From positions 1 to 64,000 of the forward strand of contig JAFZBK010000068.1 in the NCBI GenBank assembly GCA_017561825.1: DNA of 64,000 nt. The letters are read 5' to 3'. The position numbers were made by a program, and so were the translations under genes. Numbering within the stretch: position 1 is the first letter of the stretch; every line of letters starts with the position of its first letter. Shown piece after piece: positions 1 to 7,112 of this stretch. This stretch comes from Prevotella sp. GTDB lineage: Bacteria; Bacteroidota; Bacteroidia; Bacteroidales; Bacteroidaceae. The notes beneath the pieces were generated by a model. It saw only the letters and a program-made list of their open reading frames with translations, searched no databases and had not been told where the DNA came from.

Positions 1-113
1 ACGACTAATTCTAAGAATTGTTACCTTCATAATATTCGATTTTTAAAAATTCACGCAAAGGTACACAAAAAATCGCGGAAATCCAAATAAATAAAGGGAA
101 ATCTATCAGTTTT

Positions 114-489
114 AACATACACTAAGGGTACACCAACATTCACTATTCCAGCACTAACATACACGCAACATACACGCGAGATTCACAAACGAGTTTATGT
201 TCCCAACGTGGGAATAAATAGTTCCCAACGTGGGAATAAAACGTTCCCAACGTGGGAATATCGAGTAAAAAGCCTAGTTGCTATAAGTAAGTGGCCTAGT
301 TAGAGGTAGTAATCAGCCTAGTTACTATGAGAAAGTGCCATAGTTTCTATGCTCAAGTAGCCTACATAGCAGTGTATGTTGCGTGTATGTTATAGGGGCT
401 ATAGTGAACGTTTGTGTATGTTCCGTGTATGTTGAAAACACCCATTTCTCTCGTGTATAAAGGTGTTTCCAGCGAAATCCGTGTATGTT
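114..489. repeat. Dispersed GTGTATGTT nonamers
   Basis: The 9-mer GTGTATGTT occurs five times on the plus strand (372, 383, 414, 425 and 481) and three times as its complement AACATACAC (114, 156 and 167). Most copies are in closely spaced pairs about 11 bp apart. They surround the 22-bp array and no credible gene lies here. Function is unknown; the arrangement looks like a cluster of protein-binding sites or decayed tandem repeats. Confidence 0.6.
199..381. repeat. 22-bp period tandem repeat array (left copy)
   Basis: Consecutive units of exactly 22 bp can be read at 199-220, 221-242 and 243-264, each starting GTTCCCAACGTGGGAATA, which holds a TTCCCA/TGGGAA palindrome. After a 7-bp slip come units at 272-293, 294-315, 316-337, 338-359 and 360-381, mostly starting GCCTAGTT. 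A diverged copy of about 95-120 bp lies in inverted orientation at 59022-59140. No coding potential was recognised. Confidence 0.8.
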
Positions 490-542
490 GTACCAGTTTT
501 GTGAATTCAAAATTTGGATTGTTAGGTTTTGCATCGCGATTT

Positions 543-608
543 CTATGCTTTCAGATTCCAATAACTATGTTTTTAGACTCCAATATCTATGCTTTCAGGC
601 TCCAATAC
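543..608. repeat. Second 22-bp tandem repeat, three units
   Basis: Three adjacent 22-bp units at 543-564, 565-586 and 587-608 share the pattern CTATGCTTTCAGnnTCCAAT, and a fourth begins at 609 with CTATG. The sequence differs from the 199-381 array but the period is the same. It lies directly upstream of the first repeated promoter module. Confidence 0.7.
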
Positions 609-654
609 CTATGATAATAAGAAGTGATATGTAGTAAAAATAGGGCAAAAATGA

Positions 655-763
655 AAGAAAAACCGATGAGAAGTGGGTGACTTGAAGAAAAAAGAACTAT
701 TTTTGCAAAAAATACGGCTCACTGTGAACGTTGTTGCTAATTTTTTCTTATCTTTGCAGCGTC
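655..763 (+). promoter_or_regulatory. Repeated promoter module, copy A
   Basis: About 109 bp are nearly identical to 3670-3780 and partly match 1570-1630. The module holds two Bacteroidetes -7-like boxes: TATTTTTGC near 708 and TATCTTTGC at 749-757. The second places the transcription start near 763, about 15 nt before the ATG at 778. This argues against translation starting upstream, where an ATG-like start at 673 would run through the promoter. Confidence 0.7.
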
Positions 764-777
764 AAATATTAGAACAG

Positions 778-930
778 ATGTCATATACAAAAAAGCCAAT
801 AGTAATAGATCATCCTTCAGAGAATTTATTGATGACTATTAAGAAACTCAGAGAGCATAAGCTTGCTGAGTTGGAGAAACTTCGTAATATGAAGCCTGAA
901 GAATTCTCGCGCCGTGTGATATTTGTATAA
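778..930 (+). CDS. Small 50-aa protein, possible antitoxin-like partner
   Basis: I do not recognise this protein. It is short, lysine- and glutamate-rich and probably helical: the stretch LLMTIKKLREHKLAELEKLR could form a coiled coil. The frame is open from 673, but the TATCTTTGC promoter box at 749-757 lies inside that extension, so the ATG at 778 is the better start. The stop codon overlaps the ATG of the next gene (TAATG at 928-932), so the two are translationally coupled. A tiny helical protein overlapping a larger unknown gene resembles toxin-antitoxin or protein-partner layouts, but this is inference from layout alone. Confidence 0.6.
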   Translation: MSYTKKPIVIDHPSENLLMTIKKLREHKLAELEKLRNMKPEEFSRRVIFV

Positions 931-1448
931 TGGAAGCATCTTATTCTATAGTTCAAAAAGATAATGAATATCGTATTTTATTGACTTCTGTAAGTATAGA
1001 AGTCTTACCTGAGCGTATATATAATGTTCTTACCAGCAGGAAAATAGATGTTAGTGAATTGATCATAGAACGTATAAGTGGTGAAAGCACTACTACCCAA
1101 GATGTTCTGCATGATATAACAGGCTGGGTCGCAGAATTATTTGCTAGCAATCCTAATTTGATTATATATTATTCATGTGATGACATGACTCCGATTCCAT
1201 CAAGGAACAAGAATAGTGAGAACAAGAATATGCCTGTCAATGAGTATAGGAGTAGGTTATTTACGCACATCTTTGATTCTTATATGGCAAGTCATCAGGT
1301 ATCTGGAGTGATTAACACCCCAATACAACTTGATAATTACGATAATGGTATTGGGTACAGCTTGTTCTTCCATTTTATAGCAAGAGAGATACATAATGAT
1401 ATTGTTGAGATGCTGAAAGAAGATATAAAAGGGGTAAGCGGTAAATAG
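930..1448 (+). CDS. Conserved-looking 172-aa Bacteroidetes protein of unknown function
   Basis: The 172-aa soluble protein has no signal peptide or membrane segment. Its middle, around residues 75-110, reads NPNLIIYYSCDDMTPIP followed by SRNKNSENKNMP, a motif I associate with uncharacterised Bacteroidetes proteins; I cannot name a domain with confidence. The start overlaps the stop of the 50-aa gene by one base. A hairpin terminator follows 20 bp downstream, so the two genes form a complete short transcription unit bounded by repeated sequences. Base composition is AT-rich compared with the housekeeping genes after 15.7 kb, in keeping with an accessory cassette. Confidence 0.7.
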   Translation: MEASYSIVQKDNEYRILLTSVSIEVLPERIYNVLTSRKIDVSELIIERISGESTTTQDVLHDITGWVAELFASNPNLIIYYSCDDMTPIPSRNKNSENKNMPVNEYRSRLFTHIFDSYMASHQVSGVINTPIQLDNYDNGIGYSLFFHFIAREIHNDIVEMLKEDIKGVSGK

Positions 1449-1467
1449 TTCTTAATAAAATAATGTA

Positions 1468-1513
1468 AAATGGAAGAAATGGTTGAACCACTTCTTCCAT
1501 TTTTCTTTTTTTA
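1468..1513 (+). terminator. Intrinsic terminator, repeated (copy B)
   Basis: The inverted repeat AAATGGAAGAA (1468-1478) and TTCTTCCATTT (1492-1502) is followed by a T-rich tract. Almost the same hairpin ends the kinase gene at 3538-3583, so terminator and following promoter travel as one repeated intergenic unit. Confidence 0.75.
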
Positions 1514-1524
1514 TATTGGCTCCA

Positions 1525-1630
1525 CCCTCAAAATAAGTGTATATCAGACAAATAAGAGAAAAAATGAAGGGAAAATGAAAGAAAAAGCGATGTAAAGTGG
1601 TTAACTTCAAGAAAAAGAACTATTTTTGCA
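1525..1630 (+). promoter_or_regulatory. Repeated spacer and promoter module, copy B
   Basis: The segment with AAATAAGTGTATATCAGACA and the following AAATAAGAG run matches 3620-3660. The next part, ending GAACTATTTTTGCAAAA, matches 3700-3725 and 690-712. The TATTTTTGC box at 1621-1629 would start transcription near 1636, twelve bases before the ATG at 1648. Confidence 0.65.
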
Positions 1631-1647
1631 AAACAAATAGTTATGCA

Positions 1648-2199
1648 ATGAAATTGCCATTCCATATCGTACAGTTATTAAAACAAAAGTCGGGAAGTGA
1701 GTTACGTTTACCGTCCGACTGTGAGATTCTTTCTCTTGACATTGAGAGCAAGACTGGTGAGCGCATTGGCGCTACGACCCTAAAGCGACTGATTGGTTTT
1801 GCTCAGGATGAACGGACTCCCCATACTAGCACATTGGATGCGATAGCCCGCTATTTGGGATATGCCCATTGGGATGAACTATCGAAGATTGAGGATAAGG
1901 GTAATTCCGACTTTGATGCTCTTGATGATGAAGTGCGCTCTGTTGATTTAAAACCAGGAACCTCTGTCCAGATCACCTATCTGCCTGACCGAAAAGTAAC
2001 ATTGGAGTATATTGGCGATGGTTATTATCTTGTCATAGATAGCGAGAACAGTAAACTACAGAAAGGAGATGAAGTGGAAATCCACAACTTTGTGCTCCAT
2101 CATCCACTATTGGTTGTTAACGTCTTGCGTAATGGTGAGTCGCTTGGCCAGTTCACAGCAGGTCGAGTGTCCGGTCTTTCTTCCATCAAACTACTTTGA
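1648..2199 (+). CDS. Predicted DNA-binding-like protein upstream of a Ser/Thr kinase
   Basis: The protein has 183 aa from the ATG at 1648; an upstream in-frame start at 1597 lies before the -7 box, so I reject it. Residues about 30-80 (KTGERIGATTLKRLIGF to YLGYAHWDEL) look like the helical, HTH-like region seen at the front of many Bacteroidetes regulatory proteins, where a pseudo-XRE fold is followed by an ARYLGYxxWDEL ending. Residues about 110-180 are beta-rich with a GTSVQITYLPDRKVTLEY segment, perhaps a small barrel. The gene sits 20 bp upstream of the kinase gene. A role as regulator or kinase partner is inferred from adjacency only. Confidence 0.65.
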   Translation: MKLPFHIVQLLKQKSGSELRLPSDCEILSLDIESKTGERIGATTLKRLIGFAQDERTPHTSTLDAIARYLGYAHWDELSKIEDKGNSDFDALDDEVRSVDLKPGTSVQITYLPDRKVTLEYIGDGYYLVIDSENSKLQKGDEVEIHNFVLHHPLLVVNVLRNGESLGQFTAGRVSGLSSIKLL

Positions 2200-2219
2200 C
2201 ATTCTTTCAATTCTTCAAA

Positions 2220-3437
2220 ATGGATTTCTCACAGTTCACTGATAGCAGCCAACATTTCGACTCCTTTGAGCCGATCAATACACATGGAGCTACCTGTGAT
2301 ACCTATCGTGTGAAGCTATATGGAAAACTCCATTTCTTGAAACAGCTGAAGCCAGAATATTCCAACAACATCCGCTATCAGGAGGCCTTTCGGAAGGAGT
2401 TTGAGACGGGCTATCGACTTGAGCATCCTAATCTTGTCCGCTACATCTCTCTGACTGAAGATGGTATTCTGATGGAATACGTCGATGGAGAAACACTCAC
2501 ACAATGTCTTGCCAACCATCCTGAATACTTCAAGGATAAGAATAATTCAGACAAGTTCCTGCGTCAACTATTGGATGTGGTTGGCTATCTGCACAGTCAT
2601 CAGGTTCTTCATCTCGACCTGAAACCGGATAACATTCTACTAACCCGCATCAACAATGATGTCAAACTCATCGACCTTGGCTGTTGCTACACAGATTCAT
2701 TCCAAGATACAACAGGGCGCACCAACACCTTTGCCGCCCCAGAACAATTACAGGGTGGAGCAGTTGATGAACGCACGGACATCTATTCCGTTGGCAAGAT
2801 TCTCGAACTCCTGCCTAATCATCATATATATAATAAGGTCATAACACGCTGCACGGCAGACAATCCAGAGGACAGATATCAGTCGGTAAAAGATGTGACG
2901 AAGGCTCTTAACGGCAAATCTCAACAGAGACACTTCCTATATGCGTTACTTCCACTACTCATAGTGGCAGCTGTTGTTGCCTATTTCCTGTTCTCCCAAG
3001 GAAAAGGATCACACCAAGAACAACCGCTAGTCCCTGTTGACACTCCGTCCGTTGGGATCGTTGATTCAAAATCAGTTGCACCAGTCAATACATTGCCAAA
3101 GGAAGAAGACATACAACAGAAGAGCAATTCATCCACATCATCGACACCTCCTTCAAAAAAAACTGGTATCGAACAATTGAAAGCAGACATCTCACATGCC
3201 GTCCGACCAAAATTCAATGCCACATTAGGAGCTTTGCCTGACAGTGTTCTCCCAGGGACAGAAGCATGGGCACAAGCTGGATATGCATTGGAGAAGTCGT
3301 TGGAAAACACATTGAAAGACCTGATCCTTTCACACTCCGACATCCCAATGGAACAAGTCGCCCAAGAATTAAATTCATACGTGCAGGCACTGATCACTGT
3401 CAAATATAATCAGGCTATGAAACGCCAGGCAGAATAA
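2220..3437 (+). CDS. Membrane-anchored Ser/Thr protein kinase (Hanks type)
   Basis: This 405-aa protein has an N-terminal kinase domain: the likely ATP-binding Lys41 in HFLKQL, catalytic loop HLDLKPDN at residues 131-138 (HLD instead of HRD), a DLG metal-binding motif at 152-154 (usual form DFG) and a TFAAPEQL activation-segment end. One hydrophobic segment (LYALLPLLIVAAVVAYFLF) near residue 240 is followed by a Pro/Ser-rich linker and a helical region of about 110 residues that should be periplasmic. This is the PknB-like layout of cytoplasmic kinase, single membrane pass and extracytoplasmic sensor, but no PASTA repeat is visible. I chose ATG 2220 over TTG 2196, which overlaps the upstream gene. 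Glycine-loop conservation is weak, so activity is probable but not certain. Confidence 0.85.
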   Translation: MDFSQFTDSSQHFDSFEPINTHGATCDTYRVKLYGKLHFLKQLKPEYSNNIRYQEAFRKEFETGYRLEHPNLVRYISLTEDGILMEYVDGETLTQCLANHPEYFKDKNNSDKFLRQLLDVVGYLHSHQVLHLDLKPDNILLTRINNDVKLIDLGCCYTDSFQDTTGRTNTFAAPEQLQGGAVDERTDIYSVGKILELLPNHHIYNKVITRCTADNPEDRYQSVKDVTKALNGKSQQRHFLYALLPLLIVAAVVAYFLFSQGKGSHQEQPLVPVDTPSVGIVDSKSVAPVNTLPKEEDIQQKSNSSTSSTPPSKKTGIEQLKADISHAVRPKFNATLGALPDSVLPGTEAWAQAGYALEKSLENTLKDLILSHSDIPMEQVAQELNSYVQALITVKYNQAMKRQAE

Positions 3438-3537
3438 AGCAAGAGTTAATAGCAGTATAAAAGAAATACATTTCATTAAAGAACATGAAGAGTGGGTTTC
3501 ATATTGAGAATAAATAGGATATAAAGATAATCTTTGT

Positions 3538-3583
3538 GAAATGGAAGAAATGGTTGTTCCTTTTCTTCCATTTCTCTTTTTTA
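3538..3583 (+). terminator. Intrinsic terminator, repeated (copy C)
   Basis: GAAATGGAAGAA at 3538-3549 pairs with TTCTTCCATTTC at 3563-3574, followed by CTCTTTTTTA. It is a near copy of the terminator at 1468-1513 and ends the kinase transcript about 100 bp after its stop. Confidence 0.75.
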
Positions 3584-3619
3584 TTCCATATCTTCGCTTC
3601 ATAATTGCACGATAATGTG

Positions 3620-3780
3620 CAAGAAATAAGTGTAAATCAGACAAATAAGAGGAAAAATGAGGTATGGATGAAAGAAAAAACAATCAGAAGTGGGTGACTT
3701 GAAGAAAAAAGAACTATTTTTGCAAAAAATACGGCTCACAGTGAACGTTGTTGCTAAATTTTTCTTATATTTGCAGTGTC
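3620..3780 (+). promoter_or_regulatory. Repeated spacer and promoter module, copy C
   Basis: Positions 3670-3780 repeat 655-763 with only scattered differences, and 3620-3660 repeat 1530-1562. The -7 box TATATTTGC at 3766-3774 places a transcription start near 3780. No convincing protein gene begins within 400 bp, so the product is either a structured RNA or a long leader to the gene at 4226. Confidence 0.65.
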
Positions 3781-4010
3781 GCAGATAATCTGTGACAGAC
3801 ATGACATAGGAAGCGTTTAGCTATTTCCAGCTGGTAAACTTCGACAACTTACCCGTAAAGATTGGAAAGGTCAAGACGTTCTTCCCTCTGTAATGATAGT
3901 AGTAGGCACATGCCTAAGTACTTCATACAAAGGGTGTGAGCTGTTTCTTCTAATCTATCTTTCGGGCAGTCGAAGGCCTACCAGCAGATTAGCTGAGAGG
4001 CTCACACTTC
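3778..4010 (+). ncRNA. Candidate structured RNA or leader
   Basis: Directly after the promoter box lie several hairpins: a palindrome GTCGCAGAT/ATCTGTGAC at 3778-3796; GGAA/TTCC at 3809-3828; GGTAA/TTACC at 3833-3853; GGCA/TGCC at 3905-3914; and a two-tier stem with GTGTGAGC (3934-3941) pairing GCTCACAC (4000-4007) and, inside it, TAATCT (3951-3956) pairing AGATTA (3986-3991). No long ORF fits the stretch. I do not recognise a named RNA family. It could be an independent sRNA, the 5' leader of the gene at 4226, or a relic of a mobile element. Confidence 0.4.
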
Positions 4011-4030
4011 TTATTGTTATTCTATTAACT

Positions 4031-4163
4031 CAACTTTCGCAAGTTGCAGGAGTTATGGAGTTAAAGGAGTTATGACATAACTACTAAATCCAGAAACTCC
4101 ATTAGTAAAGTGGATATACAAGACATACGTCTTAACTCCATAACTACTTAACTCCTTAACTAC
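4031..4163. repeat. Inverted array of TAACTCC motifs
   Basis: A perfect hairpin CAACTT-TCGC-AAGTTG (4031-4046) is followed by GGAGTTATGGAGTTAAAGGA (4049-4068) and, 60 bp on, by the near-complementary CTTAACTCCATAACTACTTA (4131-4150). The motif TAACTCC or its complement recurs about six times. Simple-motif arrays of this kind also occur at 21179, 27731, 42331 and 47214 in this window. Confidence 0.6.
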
Positions 4164-4225
4164 AAAAAAGTTGAGCGTATGCGAAACTTAAATTCTATTA
4201 ACTAATAACTTAAAATAGTATTATT

Positions 4226-4699
4226 ATGTCAACATTTTGTATTGGTAGTATTGCAGAATGGCTTACAGCCTTTATTGCCTTGGGTGCACTTATTTTTTCT
4301 TATGTCCAGATTAAAAATTATAAAAAGCAAGGAAGAATAGAATTACTCAGTGACTATAATAAAAGATTTTGTGCAAATGAAGAATTGAAAGTAGTTGGAA
4401 AGTATCTTGAGAAAGAATGTGGATTAAATCATCACTATAACGTTCCTGAACCAGATGATCATCAAGTTGAAATGTTTATGAGATTTTTTGAAGAAATAGA
4501 ACTACTAATCAATGAAGGTGCTATGGATGAAGAAACTGTCTATTATATGTTTTCATATTACGCATTAGAATTTGATAAGAAAAAGAATAAATGGAAACGT
4601 GTTGATTATGAAAGTGGTAATTGGAAGATTTTTAGAATGTTTATTAACAGAATGAAAAGAATTCAAGATACTGTAGCAATGGTTAATCCCCAAATATAA
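4226..4699 (+). CDS. Small membrane-anchored protein of unknown function
   Basis: This 157-aa protein has one N-terminal membrane helix (about residues 8-27, AEWLTAFIALGALIFSYVQI) followed by a basic and then helical cytoplasmic part (YKKQGRIELLSDYNKRF). The layout resembles DUF4760-like single-pass proteins, which carry an N-terminal helix and a soluble helical domain; I call this similarity weak. The gene is AT-rich and isolated, 430 bp downstream of promoter module C and 120 bp before the BspA-like gene. A small AGTTCT/AGAACT hairpin lies just after the stop at 4711-4733. No function can be assigned. Confidence 0.65.
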   Translation: MSTFCIGSIAEWLTAFIALGALIFSYVQIKNYKKQGRIELLSDYNKRFCANEELKVVGKYLEKECGLNHHYNVPEPDDHQVEMFMRFFEEIELLINEGAMDEETVYYMFSYYALEFDKKKNKWKRVDYESGNWKIFRMFINRMKRIQDTVAMVNPQI

Positions 4700-4820
4700 A
4701 GGATGGATTAAGTTCTGTTGTAAGTGTAGAACTTCTGTCTATGTGTAGAAGGAACAGGGCAAATGGTAAAAATAGTAATTTAATAGATAACAATTGTCAT
4801 TAACTTAAAACAAATTTCCT

Positions 4821-5891
4821 ATGAAACGACTAAACATAATTATTCTGCTTACCGTGCTTTTAGGTATGGTTGGAGCGACGGCTTTTGCCCACGATTTTGC
4901 AGTGAAGAATCCTGACGGTGTAACCATTTACTATGTTAAGAATAGTAACAATGAAGTGGGTGTCAGTTATGAAGGTTCCTTGAAGAATGATGATTACTCA
5001 AATGCATATTCTGGAACTGTCGTAATCCCTGAGTCCGTCTGTTACAATGATACAACTTACAGTGTAACGAACATTGGCGAACATGCATTCGCTCATTGCA
5101 AAGACCTGACCTCAATCGTTATTCCCAACAGCGTGAAAAGCATTGGCGAGGAAGCGTTTATAGATTGTAGTGGCCTGACCTCAATAACTATTCCCAACAG
5201 TGTGACGAGCGTTAGCATTGGTACATTCCATGGTTGTACAGGCCTGACCTCGATAACCATTCCCAACAGCGTGACGAGCATTGGCGAGCGTGCGTTTTAT
5301 TATTGCAAGAGTCTGACTTCTATAACCATTCCCAATAGCGTGAAAAGCATTGGCGAGGATGCGTTTTCTTTTTGTAGCGGACTGACATCTGTAACTATTC
5401 CCAATAGCGTGATGAGTATTGGCATTTGTGCATTCGGATTTAGCGGTCTAACTTCGGTAACCATTCCCAACAGCGTGACGAGTACTGGCCAACAAACGTT
5501 CTCATATTGCGAGGGTCTGACTTCTATAACCATTCCCAATAGTGTTACGAGCATTGACGATTATTCGTTCGCGGGTTGCAAAGCTCTTACCTCGATAACC
5601 ATTCCCAACAGTGTTACAACCATTGGCCAAAATGCGTTCTATGGCTGCGAGGGCCTGACATCTATAAGCATTCCCAATAGCGTAACGACAATCGGAGTGG
5701 AAGCGTTCAATGGCTGTAGCAGCCTAACCTCGGTAACCGTAGATAGAAAAACACCGATATCAATTGATCCGGTCACATTCTCAAATCAGGACAATGCTAC
5801 ACTCTATGTACCCATAGGCAGCAAGACTGCATATATGTTAGCCAGAAATTGGAAGGATTTTAAAAGAATAGTGGAAAAACGTGGAAAATAA
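4821..5891 (+). CDS. BspA-like leucine-rich repeat surface protein
   Basis: The 356-aa exported protein begins with a signal peptide ([17 protein letters not shown], cleavage near AFA-HDF at about residue 24). Residues about 70-315 form some eleven LRR_5 (BspA/TpLRR) repeats of 23 residues, with the consensus [20 protein letters not shown] and Cys near each end. The repeats are nearly identical at DNA level, so the copy number can change by recombination. The end (residues 330-356) holds the [12 protein letters not shown] closing motif usual after such repeats. No type IX sorting tail is visible, so how it is anchored is unclear. Family members bind host or matrix proteins and other bacteria; the ligand here cannot be read. 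Confidence 0.9.
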   Translation: MKRLNIIILLTVLLGMVGATAFAHDFAVKNPDGVTIYYVKNSNNEVGVSYEGSLKNDDYSNAYSGTVVIPESVCYNDTTYSVTNIGEHAFAHCKDLTSIVIPNSVKSIGEEAFIDCSGLTSITIPNSVTSVSIGTFHGCTGLTSITIPNSVTSIGERAFYYCKSLTSITIPNSVKSIGEDAFSFCSGLTSVTIPNSVMSIGICAFGFSGLTSVTIPNSVTSTGQQTFSYCEGLTSITIPNSVTSIDDYSFAGCKALTSITIPNSVTTIGQNAFYGCEGLTSISIPNSVTTIGVEAFNGCSSLTSVTVDRKTPISIDPVTFSNQDNATLYVPIGSKTAYMLARNWKDFKRIVEKRGK

Positions 5892-6163
5892 AAATGATTC
5901 GGAGAGTATTATCACACATAAAATGCTTAGGAACGAATACAAATAGAAATATCCTAATAAATGGTGTTGTGGTAAAGTAGATATTACAGTTACATAATAT
6001 TATCGTTTTATGAAAGCCTTAAGAGAGAGATGTGAATAGGGTGACAGACTCTGTCAGACATACTAATTGACAACAAGTTACTAAGAATGAAAAAGCTATT
6101 TCCGAACTTGAATATGGCGAAATAATTGTTATGATAATTAAAACAAAAAAGTGACTGATTAAA

Positions 6164-7111
6164 ATGAAAGGGAATATATTAGTATTAGCGGTAATGTTTG
6201 GTTTTATACCTCTGTCCATAAAGGCCCAGAAGAAACCGACAATCATGATTCTCCCAAGTGACAATTGGTGTGAGATGCGGTATTTTATGACCACATACGA
6301 TAACCAGGGAACAAAGGTTAAGACTCCTGATTATCAATTAGCTTTCCAACAAGATACGGAAATTGGGCCTGTTATCAGTAAAATAGGTGGCTTGCTCACT
6401 TCTCTTGACTATAGCATAAAAGATGCAGAGCAGGAAATTAAGAGTATTAATCTGAGAACAGCAGAAGACAATGTTACTTATAGCAAAACGAGTGGTGCAT
6501 CTTTGGTCGAGAGTCCTTTGGATGTGTTGAAGAGAAGAATTAAATCCGATGTGTTGATACAAATATCATGGCATATAAACAAAGAGATAGGTGGTAGATC
6601 GATTTCGTTCAATCTTGAAGCTTTCGATACTTATACAAGTAAACGTATTGCTTCTTCAACGGGAACGACACTGCCATCCTACGATCCAATTCCTGTTATG
6701 CTTGAGCAAGCAGTAAAGGAGCGTATTGCTGAATTTGATGCACTAATGATGAAATGGTATCAAGACCAAGAAACAAATGGTAGAGAAATTATTTTGACGA
6801 TACGATGTTGGGATAATTGGGAAAACGATCTGGAAACAGAATATGATGGTGAAGAACTTACCGATTGTATTCAAGATTGGCTGAAACAGCATACAGTATC
6901 GGGGAACTACAGCCTTAGTGACGGAACTGAGTCATTTGCGCAGTTCGAGCAAGTGCGGATACCTTTATTTGACGAGCGAGGCAATGCTCTTGATGCTCGT
7001 GGCTTTGCAACTCAATTACGTAAATATCTAAATAGACCTCCTTTTAATATCACTTCAAAGGTGATGCAGCGTGGTTTAGGTGAGGCAATAATTGTTTTAG
7101 GAGAAAAGTAA
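6164..7111 (+). CDS. Exported DUF6175-like protein
   Basis: The 315-aa protein has a signal peptide with predicted cleavage IKA-QKK. The mature part opens PTIMILPSDNWCEMRYF and contains YDNQGTKVKTPDY and a C-terminal KVMQRGLGEAIIVLGEK. I associate this pattern with DUF6175, an uncharacterised Bacteroidetes family of exported proteins, from memory of the motif rather than a search. It is the first gene of a co-directional run of six exported proteins, followed after one base by the next gene. The 270 bp before it show no clear promoter box. Function is unknown; the run as a whole resembles an envelope or secretion-associated locus. Confidence 0.7.
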   Translation: MKGNILVLAVMFGFIPLSIKAQKKPTIMILPSDNWCEMRYFMTTYDNQGTKVKTPDYQLAFQQDTEIGPVISKIGGLLTSLDYSIKDAEQEIKSINLRTAEDNVTYSKTSGASLVESPLDVLKRRIKSDVLIQISWHINKEIGGRSISFNLEAFDTYTSKRIASSTGTTLPSYDPIPVMLEQAVKERIAEFDALMMKWYQDQETNGREIILTIRCWDNWENDLETEYDGEELTDCIQDWLKQHTVSGNYSLSDGTESFAQFEQVRIPLFDERGNALDARGFATQLRKYLNRPPFNITSKVMQRGLGEAIIVLGEK

Positions 7112-7112
7112 T

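Noticed and set aside
199-381. CRISPR array
   Set aside because: Units are contiguous 22-bp repeats without spacers, and no cas gene is nearby.
673-777. Extension of the 50-aa protein upstream to 673
   Set aside because: The extension is translated from the promoter module, including its -7 box, and is repeated at 3690-3780 without a gene behind it.
5093-5554. Antisense frames within the BspA-like gene
   Set aside because: They are translations of the 69-bp repeats in the wrong strand ([10 protein letters not shown] pattern).
4821-5891. Diversity-generating retroelement target
   Set aside because: The repeated units are ordinary LRR_5 repeats; no reverse transcriptase or template repeat is present.
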